Origin: Halorubrum sp. 48-1-W
GTDB taxonomy: Archaea; Halobacteriota; Halobacteria; Halobacteriales; Haloferacaceae
Assembly: GCF_003287355.1 (NCBI RefSeq)
Contig: NZ_QMIM01000036.1
Span: forward strand, 1-48,094
DNA: 48,094 bases
Direction of reading: 5' to 3'
Below the pieces are notes generated by a model, which saw only the letters and a program-made list of their open reading frames with translations, was not told the DNA's origin and made no database searches. Each line of letters starts with the position of its first letter. Positions within the stretch are counted from its first letter, which is position 1. A program made the translations under genes and the position numbers. Of this stretch, positions 1-7,273 are shown piece after piece.

Positions 1-26
1 CCGTGGAACTCAGGCTTCAGAAACAG

Positions 27-503
27 CTAGCCGAGGATGCTTTGTGAGGTACTGAATCTTGATTTCGACTGATTTGCTGACACCGCGTATCCGACACAAT
101 TCGGATATTGTTCAGTGAAGGTCTCCAGCCACTCTACATCACCGTTGTAGATACTGGCTCGGTCGAATTTCCATTCAATAATTGACATGGGCGGAACGGT
201 TGGCTCCTGATTCTCATCCCAACAGGTCATGCGGGGTTCAGGCCAAATGACCACGTCCTTACACACCTGATTCTTTTTATTATCGCCGTTCTCGCTATCC
301 ATTGTGACCTGTGGTACAGGCACCTCCAGTCCAATCTGTTTTGAGTCCGTTATCGCCCCTCCAGAATGTGCTTGTTCTACCAGATGACCGAAGGCGAAAA
401 GACTGACAGCCTCACGCTCTCTTCTGCCGTTCCAAGAGCCATCTAATTCTTCGTCCGCAAAATCAGTCAAAACAGATCGCACAGTTTCATCAAGAGGATC
501 CAT
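27..503 (-). CDS. Hypothetical protein with a possible PD-(D/E)XK nuclease-like core
   Basis: This 158-residue acidic protein is not recognised by family. An early helix (about residues 28-43, RREREAVSLF...) is followed by a segment with Asp83 (KDVVIW) and then Glu110-x-Lys112 (SIIEWKF). That order and spacing match the D...(D/E)xK signature of PD-(D/E)XK nuclease folds, often seen in restriction and repair enzymes. The later stretch LETFTEQYPNCVGYAV would fit the beta-strand after the active site. No partner methyltransferase is next to it. Base composition is AT-richer than the core genome, so it looks acquired. The start is an ATG at 501-503. The fold assignment is inference from three residues and could be wrong; a nuclease activity is not shown. 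Confidence 0.6.
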   Translation of the reverse strand: MDPLDETVRSVLTDFADEELDGSWNGRREREAVSLFAFGHLVEQAHSGGAITDSKQIGLEVPVPQVTMDSENGDNKKNQVCKDVVIWPEPRMTCWDENQEPTVPPMSIIEWKFDRASIYNGDVEWLETFTEQYPNCVGYAVSANQSKSRFSTSQSILG

Positions 504-615
504 ATACTCTGTCTATGACTGTCTGTAATAACTCGTTTGCTGGATGGCTTATATCCGGAGACTGATTCGCTGTTTTATTTTATAACTCTGAGATGTCTGA
601 CTCCGAATTTCGTAA

Positions 616-873
616 TTAGTCCCAATCCTGCCATCGTTCAAAGAAATCTTTGTTCTCTCGCCAGAGTTGCGACTTGAGAAGTTGATTCGAAGCAGTGGCT
701 GGATGATCTCGATCCAGTGTACAATTCTCCGACACCCAATCCCGATACGCAGGAACCGTCTGAGGCTTTGTCTGTTTGTGAGTACCCATGTGGGCCGTAT
801 TGAGATAGCTCTTAGAGTCTCAACAGACCATACACGGTAGCGTCCTGACGTTTGGCTCCTTCTTTTTGCCCAT
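616..873 (-). pseudogene. C2H2-type zinc-finger small protein interrupted by an in-frame TGA
   Basis: Reading from the ATG at 873 gives 17 codons starting MGKKKEP and ending PCMVC, then TGA at 820-822. The same frame then stays open for 67 more codons (DSKSYLNTAHMGTHKQ...) to a TAA at 616-618. The joined reading has Cys-x2-Cys followed by His-x3-His (CMVC and HMGTH), so the stop falls inside a zinc finger, between its Cys pair and its His pair. The downstream half could also be translated alone from an internal ATG at 789 as a 57-residue protein rich in Trp and charged residues. The simplest reading is a gene killed by a nonsense mutation. A sequencing error is the main alternative. Confidence 0.55.
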
Positions 874-1004
874 GCTCCTGATGCGTTGTATCACCATTGG
901 ATAACTCTACCCACAAGCGAAAACCTCACAGATCTAATCTCCGGACGCATCTTTTATACAGAATACTATACCGGAGGCGTCCTCACTTTGTGTGAGAGAA
1001 CAGC

Positions 1005-1691
1005 CTACAAATCGGCTTCTTGGTTATCGTCCTGACCTGGATGAAGATTTAACAACTGCCGATACTCTCTCCATTCTCTGTTCTTGTCTACATCTGGAGC
1101 GAGAATATAGAGATATTGAACAGAGTATGTGACCGTCTCAAGTCCTCTCTTATCGATCTGTAGTGGTTTTAGCACTCCTTTGAACGGATACGGATCAACT
1201 GTCCTCATCGCTGTCAAAGCATGACTTCTTGAACCCCAATTGTCCCAAGATGTTGTTCCTCTAAACTCCACGTCGTCTTGTAACCCAACCACCTCTACGT
1301 ACTTTCTATCGTCAAATGCGTCGTCAGTGGGCAACAACTGTAGAGGACAGTCAAAATGATACAGTCCTGTCGGAGACGGCTCTACCTCTTTGAGAGCTGA
1401 AATCGGATATACCCCATCAGAAGTCGAGAGCATATTGACCGCCTTCTTCACTTGGAGAAATGAGTCATTGAAATTGAGCTCGTGAATCTCTTCTGTACCA
1501 ATTTCACCAGAGAACTCTGAGTTCAACTTCGCAAACCAGTCCACACCAATCTCAAACGATGAGCCAGAATTCTCTGATTCGGAGACTACTATCCGATCCG
1601 ATTCAGAAATATTCTCCACGAAGAACTGATTAATATGTGACTTTGAGGCATACATGACGTGATTATATCGGTCGATCTCTTGTTCATCCAT
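1005..1691 (-). CDS. Hypothetical protein, accessory region
   Basis: This 228-residue protein belongs to no family I can name. It has no signal peptide or membrane segment and looks soluble and acidic. The N-terminal third (YASKSHINQFF, then GVDWFAKLNSEFSGEIG) and a central part rich in aromatic and Pro residues suggest a folded cytoplasmic protein. The C-terminus is polar (NLHPGQDDNQEADL). A TATA-like AT-rich stretch (ttaaaatatactta, about 1718-1731) lies upstream of the ATG, so it is probably transcribed on its own. Its base composition is well below that of the core, and its neighbours are a broken zinc-finger gene and a broken integrase, which places it in horizontally acquired DNA. Confidence 0.6.
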   Translation of the reverse strand: MDEQEIDRYNHVMYASKSHINQFFVENISESDRIVVSESENSGSSFEIGVDWFAKLNSEFSGEIGTEEIHELNFNDSFLQVKKAVNMLSTSDGVYPISALKEVEPSPTGLYHFDCPLQLLPTDDAFDDRKYVEVVGLQDDVEFRGTTSWDNWGSRSHALTAMRTVDPYPFKGVLKPLQIDKRGLETVTYSVQYLYILAPDVDKNREWREYRQLLNLHPGQDDNQEADL

Positions 1692-1816
1692 CGTGTTCGT
1701 TCACTCCCTGTGTTTACTTAAAATATACTTAGAGACTGATAAGACGGTTAGATACTCTGTCGGTGTTTGTCTCTGTTCGGCATGTACGCCTGTCCACCTT
1801 GTCTCCCCCACCACCC

Positions 1817-2236
1817 TCACTGTGTGATGGTGCGAAAAATGCCAGACGAGGGAACGACAAGATCTACGATGTTGTTGAGATACGTGGTCGAGTATTCGTC
1901 CTCGGCGAGGACCATATGGCGGATGTATGTGTCAGCGTCTTCGTGGTCGAGGTCGAGAGTGTATCCGCCGCCGCGTTCCCACGCCCATCGGTGGAACTTG
2001 TCGAGGATGTTTGCGTAAACCTTGGCGGTGTCGTGGGCGGACCCTTCGAGTTTGTCGGGGGATTTCCCCATGCGCGCAAGCCATGAGGGTTCTCTTCGGT
2101 GGTTTTCGTAGGCGACCAGTTGTCGTTCGTTGAGTGAACCTCGGGATAGGGCACTCATAAGAACGATACCTTCAACTTTGTCGGGATTATTCATCGGGAC
2201 ATACCCCATGACGGTGGATTTCGGCTGTTCCGACAC
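1817..2236 (-). pseudogene. Truncated tyrosine recombinase (integrase), N-terminal part only
   Basis: Residues 60-125 (DTAKVYANILDKFHRWAWE ... DADTYIRHMVLAEDEYSTTYLNNIVDLV) look like the SAM-like core-binding domain of haloarchaeal phage-type integrases. An intact enzyme would continue for roughly 200 more residues with the catalytic Arg...His-x-x-Arg...Tyr set. Here the reading ends 12-15 residues after the core-binding domain (VPSSGIFRTITQ), so no catalytic domain is present. The start is GTG at 2234-2236. It lies about 100 bp from the 5' end of tRNA-Ser. It is the remnant of an integrative element or provirus and cannot recombine by itself. Confidence 0.65.
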
Positions 2237-2334
2237 GGTTCATTCGTGCGTGGAATGGCTGGTGTTTCATCGTTTATTTCGTCTTGAGGAGTCTGAAATA
2301 GCATGACTGCGTCGGGGTACCCAACACAATATAG

Positions 2335-2417
2335 GTGGGATGGCAGAGTGGCCCATTGCGCCGGTCTTGAAAACCGGTAGCCTCACGGCTTCCTGGGTTC
2401 GAATCCCAGTCCCACCG
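2335..2417 (+). tRNA. tRNA-Ser (anticodon TGA)
   Basis: The 5' acceptor strand GGTGGGA pairs perfectly with TCCCACC at 2410-2416. The anticodon arm is CCGGT / CTTGAAA / ACCGG, giving anticodon TGA, which reads UCA serine codons. A long variable arm (about 2380-2392) and a T-arm CTGGG-TTCGAAT-CCCAG are present, both as expected for a class II tRNA-Ser. The discriminator base is G and no CCA is encoded. There is no intron. The 3' end is part of a 48-bp direct repeat, see next entries. Confidence 0.96.
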
Positions 2418-2443
2418 TCCGAGCGCGGCGCAGGGTCGCGCCG
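2396..2443 (+). repeat. 48-bp direct repeat, copy 1 (tRNA-Ser 3' end)
   Basis: The last 22 bases of tRNA-Ser plus the following 26 bases are repeated exactly at 2540-2587. Duplication of a tRNA 3' end is typical of integrase attachment sites (attL/attR). The short 96-bp interior argues either for a tandem duplication or for a nearly completely deleted element. Confidence 0.85.
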
Positions 2444-2539
2444 CGCGAGCGTCGTGTGCGGATTCGAAGCCTGCGAGTCGTAGCGCTCGAGCGAAGCGAG
2501 CGGCGACGCCGCGAGCAGCGAGAGCGACCGTCTCGATTC

Positions 2540-2587
2540 GGTTCGAATCCCAGTCCCACCGTCCGAGCGCGGCGCAGGGTCGCGCCG
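2540..2587 (+). repeat. 48-bp direct repeat, copy 2 (att-like)
   Basis: This is an exact copy of 2396-2443, offset by 144 bp, beginning GGTTCGAATCCC and ending GTCGCGCCG. It contains the T-arm 3' half and acceptor 3' strand of tRNA-Ser but no 5' half, so it is not a second tRNA gene. The 96 bp between copies contains only the GAGCGAAGCGAGC type of simple palindromic sequence. Confidence 0.85.
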
Positions 2588-2808
2588 TCCTGCGCTTCTC
2601 CCATTGTCGTAACCAATACCGATTACGCCCCGACGGCGAACCGATCGTCTCGCTCCCGTCCGCCGATCGACCGTTTCAGCCTGAACCGCGAGCATACCGT
2701 TCGCGTTCGGAGTTACTCGGTAACATTCACTTCCAATGACGTATGGTATCACGTACCGCATTATCTTTAACAGGTTTCCTCACCATGTTGGTGACAGGTG
2801 ATACAGTC

Positions 2809-3408
2809 ATGAGCTACGAACTCGATCCGCTTCCGTACGATTACGACGCGCTGGAACCGCACATCTCCGAACAGGTGCTCGAATGGCACCACGACACCCA
2901 CCATCAGGGGTACGTAAACGGCTGGAACTCGGCCGAGGAGACGCTCGAGGCCAACCGCGAGGAGCACGACTTCTCCTCGTCGAGTGGCGCGATCCGCAAC
3001 GTGACCCACAACTCCTCGGGTCACATCCTCCACGACCTGTTCTGGCAGAACATGTCGCCGGAGGGCGGCGACGAGCCCGAGGGCGACCTCGCCGACCGCA
3101 TCGAGGAGGACTTCGGCTCGTACGAGGCCTGGAAGGGCGAGTTCGAGGCGGCGGCCTCCGCGGCGAGCGGGTGGGCGCTCCTCGTCTACGACACGTTCTC
3201 GAACCAGCTCCGCAACGTCGTGGTCGACAAACACGACCAGGGAGCGATCTGGGGCGGTCACCCGGTCCTCGCGCTGGACGTCTGGGAACACTCCTACTAC
3301 CACGACTACGGCCCGGCCCGCGGCGAGTTCGTCGACAACTTCTTCGAGGTCGTCGACTGGGAGGAGCCGTCCGCCCGCTACGAGCAGGCCGTCGAGCTGT
3401 TCGAGTAA
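2809..3408 (+). CDS. sod: Superoxide dismutase (Mn/Fe family)
   Basis: This enzyme converts superoxide to oxygen and hydrogen peroxide in the cytoplasm. It is 199 residues, the normal haloarchaeal length, with the two-domain Fe/Mn-SOD layout: helical hairpin with His27 (WHHDTHH) and His75 (HILHDLFW), then alpha/beta domain with Asp157 and His161 (LDVWEHSYY), which together are the four metal ligands. The active-site position that is Gln in E. coli MnSOD is probably His142 here (DKHDQG), as in other archaeal SODs. I chose ATG 2809 because SOD family proteins begin MSYEL; an in-frame ATG at 2743 would add 22 residues with no family counterpart and overlaps the promoter. A TATA-like TTATCTTTAA lies at 2761-2770. 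It is monocistronic. Confidence 0.95.
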   Translation: MSYELDPLPYDYDALEPHISEQVLEWHHDTHHQGYVNGWNSAEETLEANREEHDFSSSSGAIRNVTHNSSGHILHDLFWQNMSPEGGDEPEGDLADRIEEDFGSYEAWKGEFEAAASAASGWALLVYDTFSNQLRNVVVDKHDQGAIWGGHPVLALDVWEHSYYHDYGPARGEFVDNFFEVVDWEEPSARYEQAVELFE

Positions 3409-3449
3409 CCCGACAGCCGACACGCGCATCCGCGCGTCGAACCCCGACG

Positions 3450-3455
3450 TTTTTT
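3450..3455 (+). terminator. T-tract terminator after sod
   Basis: A run of six T follows the sod stop by about 40 bp in otherwise GC-rich DNA. Archaeal RNA polymerase terminates at such T-tracts; no strong hairpin is needed. Confidence 0.5.
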
Positions 3456-3579
3456 GCGACGCTGTGCCCGTGAGCTACGGCCACCCGATCGCGCCGATCG
3501 AACGAGCGCAAGCCGTCGACCGGGACAGCTGTGACGCACATCGCCAGCGTTTACCGAACCACGCCCCTGATCGTCGGAC

Positions 3580-3885
3580 ATGCCGGAACCGAGATCCGCC
3601 TTCGAGGAGACGTACCCGTGTGACTTCTACGAGCCCGCCGAGCTGTTCGATCCGGACCTGCTGTACACGATCCCGGAGATCGGGCGGCTGCTCCAGGGGC
3701 TCGATCCCGACGCCGAGATCGACGCCGACACCGAGGCCGTGCTGATCGACTGGGCGATCCCGTGGGTGATGGTCCACGCCGACGACATGGTCGTCGCCGA
3801 GCCGCCGACCGACGACAGCCCCGGCTACTACGGACTCGCCGAGGACGTGGAGGACGTCGACGCCGACGAGGAGGCCGACGAATAG
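3580..3885 (+). CDS. Conserved haloarchaeal protein (DUF5827-like)
   Basis: This acidic protein of 101 residues looks like the small haloarchaeal family DUF5827, recognised by PCDFY..AEL, LYTIPEIGRLLQGLDP and the WAIPWVMVHADD core. The C-terminal 20 residues are almost all Asp, Glu and Ala and are probably unstructured. The function is unknown. A TATA-like CGTTTACCG at about 3549-3557 lies some 27 bp upstream of the ATG, consistent with a leaderless message. It is convergent with aspS, with 49 bp between the stops. Codon use matches the core genome. Confidence 0.85.
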   Translation: MPEPRSAFEETYPCDFYEPAELFDPDLLYTIPEIGRLLQGLDPDAEIDADTEAVLIDWAIPWVMVHADDMVVAEPPTDDSPGYYGLAEDVEDVDADEEADE

Positions 3886-3934
3886 CGGGGACGAACGGAC
3901 GCGGCGGCTCGAACGAACGGAGACGACTCGCGTT

Positions 3935-5239
3935 CTACGGCTCCAGCCGGTTCGGGTCGCGCGGGAACATGATCGCCTCCTTGATGTTGTCCAGGCCCGC
4001 GACCTGCTGGACGAGCCGGTCGATGCCGAGGCCGTAGCCGCCGTGCGGGGGCGTCCCGAAGCTCAGCGCCTCGATGTAGAACTCGAAGTTCGCCTGTTCG
4101 ACGCCCTCCGCCTCCATGACCTCGACCATGCGGTCGACGTCGTGTTCGCGCTGGCCGCCCGAGGAGAGTTCCTGGCCTCGGTAGATGAGGTCGAACTTCC
4201 GGGAGGCGATGTCGTCGCCCTCGACGTCCTGCATGTAGTAGAACTTCTCGTCGGGGTAGCCGACGACGAAGAACGCGGGGTGCCCCTGCTCCGAGAAGTG
4301 CTCGCCGAGCAGCTTCTCGCCTTTGGTGTCGAGGTCGGTCGGGTCCTCGGGGAAGTGGCCGAACTCGGTCTCGAGGAGGTCGAGCGCCTCGTCGAAGGTG
4401 ATCCGCGGGAAGTCCTCCTCGGGGACCGTCAGGTCGACGTCGAGCAGATCGAGTTCGCGTTCCGCCCCCTCGGCGACCGCCCGGATCGCGTGTCGGAGCG
4501 ACTCCTCCTGGACGTCCATCACGTCGTGGTGGTCCTCGATGTAGGCCACCTCGACGTCGAACATCGCGATCTCGGAGACGTGCCGGGAGGTCGCGAAGTC
4601 CTCGGCGCGGAAGGCGGTTCCGGTCTCGTAGACGGCCTCGTAGCCGGCGGCCATCAAGATCTGTTTGTACAGCTGCGGACTCTGTGAGAGGAACGCGTCG
4701 CGGTCGTAGTAGAGGATCGGGAACAGCTCCGCGCCGCCCTCTGCGCCGCCCTTCGAGATCAGCGGCGTCTTGATGTCGACGAACCCCTCCTCGTCGAACC
4801 ACTCCTCCATCGCGGTCATCAGCTTCGAGCGCAGCGAGAACACCGCGAGCGTCTCCGGCTTGCGGAGGTCGAGCGCCCGGTTGTCGAGGCGGGTCGAGAG
4901 GTCGACATCGACGTCCTTCGAGATCTCGAGCGGGAGCGGCGAGTCCGCCGTATCGAGCACCTCGTATTCCGTCGGCGCGAGTTCGACCCCGCCCGGCGCC
5001 TGGTCGCTCTCGAGGGGTTCGCCGACGATCCGGACGACGTCCTCGGAGTTCGCGTCCTGGACGGCCTCGAACAGCTCCGGCTCACGTTCCTCCTTGAAGA
5101 CGACCTGGATGAGCCCCTCGCGGTCGCGCACGATGAGGAACACCAGCCCGCCGAGGTCCCGGATCTCGTGGACGTGGCCCGCGATCGCGACCTCGTCCGC
5201 GTCCGGGTCGACCTCCGACGTGTGGATACGCTCGATCAT
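3935..5239 (-). CDS. aspS: Aspartyl-tRNA synthetase (archaeal type)
   Basis: This class II synthetase charges tRNA-Asp. Its 434 residues equal the short archaeal form without the bacterial insertion domain. Residues 1-100 form the OB-fold anticodon-binding domain ([20 protein letters not shown]). The catalytic domain carries motif 2 ([14 protein letters not shown]) and motif 3 ([13 protein letters not shown]), and ends in the family tail [16 protein letters not shown]. Many archaeal enzymes of this type also charge tRNA-Asn, depending on whether the genome has AsnRS or the GatCAB amidotransferase; the window does not settle this. The start ATG at 5237-5239 lies about 30 bp from a TATA-like element on the complementary strand near 5268-5277. 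It appears monocistronic. Confidence 0.97.
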   Translation of the reverse strand: MIERIHTSEVDPDADEVAIAGHVHEIRDLGGLVFLIVRDREGLIQVVFKEEREPELFEAVQDANSEDVVRIVGEPLESDQAPGGVELAPTEYEVLDTADSPLPLEISKDVDVDLSTRLDNRALDLRKPETLAVFSLRSKLMTAMEEWFDEEGFVDIKTPLISKGGAEGGAELFPILYYDRDAFLSQSPQLYKQILMAAGYEAVYETGTAFRAEDFATSRHVSEIAMFDVEVAYIEDHHDVMDVQEESLRHAIRAVAEGAERELDLLDVDLTVPEEDFPRITFDEALDLLETEFGHFPEDPTDLDTKGEKLLGEHFSEQGHPAFFVVGYPDEKFYYMQDVEGDDIASRKFDLIYRGQELSSGGQREHDVDRMVEVMEAEGVEQANFEFYIEALSFGTPPHGGYGLGIDRLVQQVAGLDNIKEAIMFPRDPNRLEP

Positions 5240-5421
5240 AGGGTAGCTTACCTCCGAGTGGCCGGGCGTCGGTCATAGGCCTGTCGTCTTCGCGTCGACG
5301 GCCCGGCGTCCTCGCGTCCTGACCCGGATGTACCCGCGGATCCGGGCCACGGTTCGGACCACCGCCCGCGAGCCCGACCGACCGCACCGTCGATCCACGC
5401 GTTCCTCGTCTGCCGGCCCGG

Positions 5422-7008
5422 TCACTCGTCGGCGTCGGCGTCCGGGTCGACGGCGGCGTCCCCCCCGACGGGGGCGTCCGGGTCGACGGCGGCGAGTTCG
5501 TTCCGCACGCTCGCCTCTGCCCGGCGGAGCACGTCGCGGACCGGGACCCCGGTCTCGGTAGCGACGTTTGCCGCCTCGTCGTACTCGGCACTCACGTCGT
5601 AGACGTCGCCGTCGGCGGTCGCAGCCACCTTCACCGACACCTCGTGGTCGGCTCCATCGATCCGAAGGGTCGCGGTCTCGAAGGAGCGCTCGGCGATCCA
5701 CCGGTGGGTCGCACTGCCCTGCCGCACGCCGAGGGTGCCGGTCTCCCTGGCGAGTCGGTCGGCCACCGCCGCCGCGTCCGCCGGCTTACAGATCACCTTC
5801 ACGAGGTGACCCGGTCGGGACTTCTTCATCGTCGTCGGCACGATCGTCACGTCGCGAGCGCCCGCCTCCGCGAGCGAGTCTTGGAGGCTGCCGAGGACCT
5901 CCGGCGCGGCGTCGTCGAGGTTGGTCTCGAGGACCGTGATCTCGTCGTGAACGAGTCCCCCGGAGCCGAAACGGACATCGCCCCCGCGGATCGACTCCGC
6001 CTCATCGGCGACGTCACCGCCGCCCTCGCCGACGATCGCCCGGAGCACGTTCGGGTACCGATCGAAGGTCGCGTCGCCGGCCCCGTACCCCGCGTCGTCG
6101 ACCCGGAGTTCGGGAAGCGCGTCGACGCCCTCGGCGACTGCCCCGAGGATCGCCGCGCCGGTCGGCGTCAGGAGCTCGCGGTCGATCGGGCCGCCGACCA
6201 GCGTGAGGCCGGCGCGTTCGGCGATCCCGACGACCGCCGGCGCCGGGATGGGGTAGACGCCGTGGCTCATCTCGACCTCGCCACTGCCCGCTGCCAGGGG
6301 CGTGGTGACGATGCGGTCGACGTCGAGGTCGTCGAGAAGCAACGCTGTGCCGACGACGTCGGCGATCGCGTCGTCCGCACCCACCTCGTGGAACGCCGTG
6401 TCCTCGAGGTCGGTCCCGTGCGTCGACGCCTCGGCCCGGCCGAGCAGTTCGAAGGCGTCGAACGCGGTCGTCTCGACCGCCTCGGGTAGATCCATCGACT
6501 CGACGATCGCGACGACCTCCGGGTAGGTCCGGTGGACGCCGGCTCCCTCCGCGTGCGAGTGATCGTGTCCGTCGTCGTGTGAGTGGCCGTGCGAGTGATC
6601 GTGTCCGTCGTCGTGTGAGTGGCCGTGTGAGTGATCGTGGCCGTCGTCGTGTGAGTGGTCGTGCGAGTGATCGTGCGAGTGGTCGTGCGAGTGATCGTGG
6701 CCGTCGTCGTGTGAGTGGTCGTGCGAGTGATCGTGGCCGTCGTCGTGTGAGTGATCGTGAGAGCGGCTATGGGCGTCGTCGCGAGCGCGAGCGTCGGCAT
6801 CGGCACCGCCCCCTTCTCCCTCCTCGAGGAGCACGTCGACCGTCGTCGCTCGGATCCCGTTTTTCACCGTCTCGCCGACCTCGTAGCGGACCGGGAGCCG
6901 TTCCTCGACCGGATCGAGCACCGCGGGGTCGGCGCCGACAGCGATCAGCACAGCACAGATCATGTCGCCGGCCGCGCCGGTCCGACCGTCGAAAGCGAGG
7001 GTACGCAT
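5422..7008 (-). CDS. larC: Nickel pincer cofactor biosynthesis protein LarC, with a long His-rich insert
   Basis: LarC inserts nickel into the pyridinium bis-thiocarboxylate mononucleotide cofactor of lactate racemase and related enzymes. The family start MRTLAFDGRTGAAGDM and blocks FHEVGADDAIADVVG, PAPAV and TNLDDAAPEVLG are present. I start at ATG 7006-7008 rather than 13 codons upstream, because the family begins with MRTLAFDG. The 528-residue length is about 100 above normal, owing to a tract at residues 80-152 made of His-Asp-His-Ser-His and Asp-Asp-Gly-His units, a likely nickel store. No larA, larB or larE lies in the window. The C-terminus (about 505-528) is a low-complexity Asp/Pro/Ala tail. 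Divergent from the amylase gene. Confidence 0.92.
   Translation of the reverse strand: MRTLAFDGRTGAAGDMICAVLIAVGADPAVLDPVEERLPVRYEVGETVKNGIRATTVDVLLEEGEGGGADADARARDDAHSRSHDHSHDDGHDHSHDHSHDDGHDHSHDHSHDHSHDHSHDDGHDHSHGHSHDDGHDHSHGHSHDDGHDHSHAEGAGVHRTYPEVVAIVESMDLPEAVETTAFDAFELLGRAEASTHGTDLEDTAFHEVGADDAIADVVGTALLLDDLDVDRIVTTPLAAGSGEVEMSHGVYPIPAPAVVGIAERAGLTLVGGPIDRELLTPTGAAILGAVAEGVDALPELRVDDAGYGAGDATFDRYPNVLRAIVGEGGGDVADEAESIRGGDVRFGSGGLVHDEITVLETNLDDAAPEVLGSLQDSLAEAGARDVTIVPTTMKKSRPGHLVKVICKPADAAAVADRLARETGTLGVRQGSATHRWIAERSFETATLRIDGADHEVSVKVAATADGDVYDVSAEYDEAANVATETGVPVRDVLRRAEASVRNELAAVDPDAPVGGDAAVDPDADADE
6553..6771 (-). repeat. larC: In-frame tandem repeat encoding the LarC histidine tract
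   Basis: About 220 bp of imperfect tandem units built from 12-bp and 24-bp blocks (gtgagtgatcgt, ggccgtcgtcgt). The repeats stay in frame and encode alternating HDHSH and DDGH motifs. Copy number is likely to vary between strains by slippage. Confidence 0.85.
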
Positions 7009-7152
7009 GGGATCACGAACGCGGTCGATCATAAAGAGCCGTTCCACTCGGCGACGCCGGCGGGAACCGATCGTCGGCGCGGGATTCGAACGGATCGGGG
7101 GCCACTACACCGGATATTAATCAACTACCAAGAACGAATCCAGTTTCGTGAA

Positions 7153-7184
7153 CGGCGATGAAACGCCGAAAGGGGCCCCTTTCG
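7153..7184. promoter_or_regulatory. Two overlapping palindromes between larC and the amylase gene
   Basis: A perfect 18-bp palindrome CGAAAGGGGCCCCTTTCG occupies 7167-7184. Immediately before it, CGGCG-ATGAAA-CGCCG (7153-7168) forms a second, interrupted inverted repeat. They lie about 90 bp before the amylase start and 145 bp before the larC start, in the shared divergent promoter region. Such perfect dyads are typical operators; the bound regulator is unknown. Confidence 0.5.
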
Positions 7185-7273
7185 ACGCGTCCATCTATCA
7201 GGGACGTTCAGTATGTCTACCTGCTGTGGTTTCCGAAGACCTAAGCCCGAAGTGGACGAGTCGGGACATAACA

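Noticed and set aside
820-822. TGA read as selenocysteine or tryptophan
   Set aside because: Haloarchaea have no known selenocysteine system and no SECIS-like hairpin is evident; a nonsense mutation is simpler.
2481-2525. Palindromic GAGCGAAGCGAGC tract as an operator
   Set aside because: This simple tract is common in intergenic haloarchaeal DNA and gives no specific signal here.
2540-2587. Second tRNA-Ser gene
   Set aside because: Only the 3' end is repeated; no anticodon arm or 5' acceptor strand precedes it.
2743-2808. Upstream ATG extending superoxide dismutase by 22 residues
   Set aside because: The extension (MVSRTALSLTGF...) lacks family similarity and overlaps the TATA element; SODs of this family start at MSYEL.
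7009-7047. Upstream start extending LarC by 13 codons
   Set aside because: LarC family proteins begin MRTLAFDGRTGAAGDM; the added MERLFMIDRVRDP has no counterpart.
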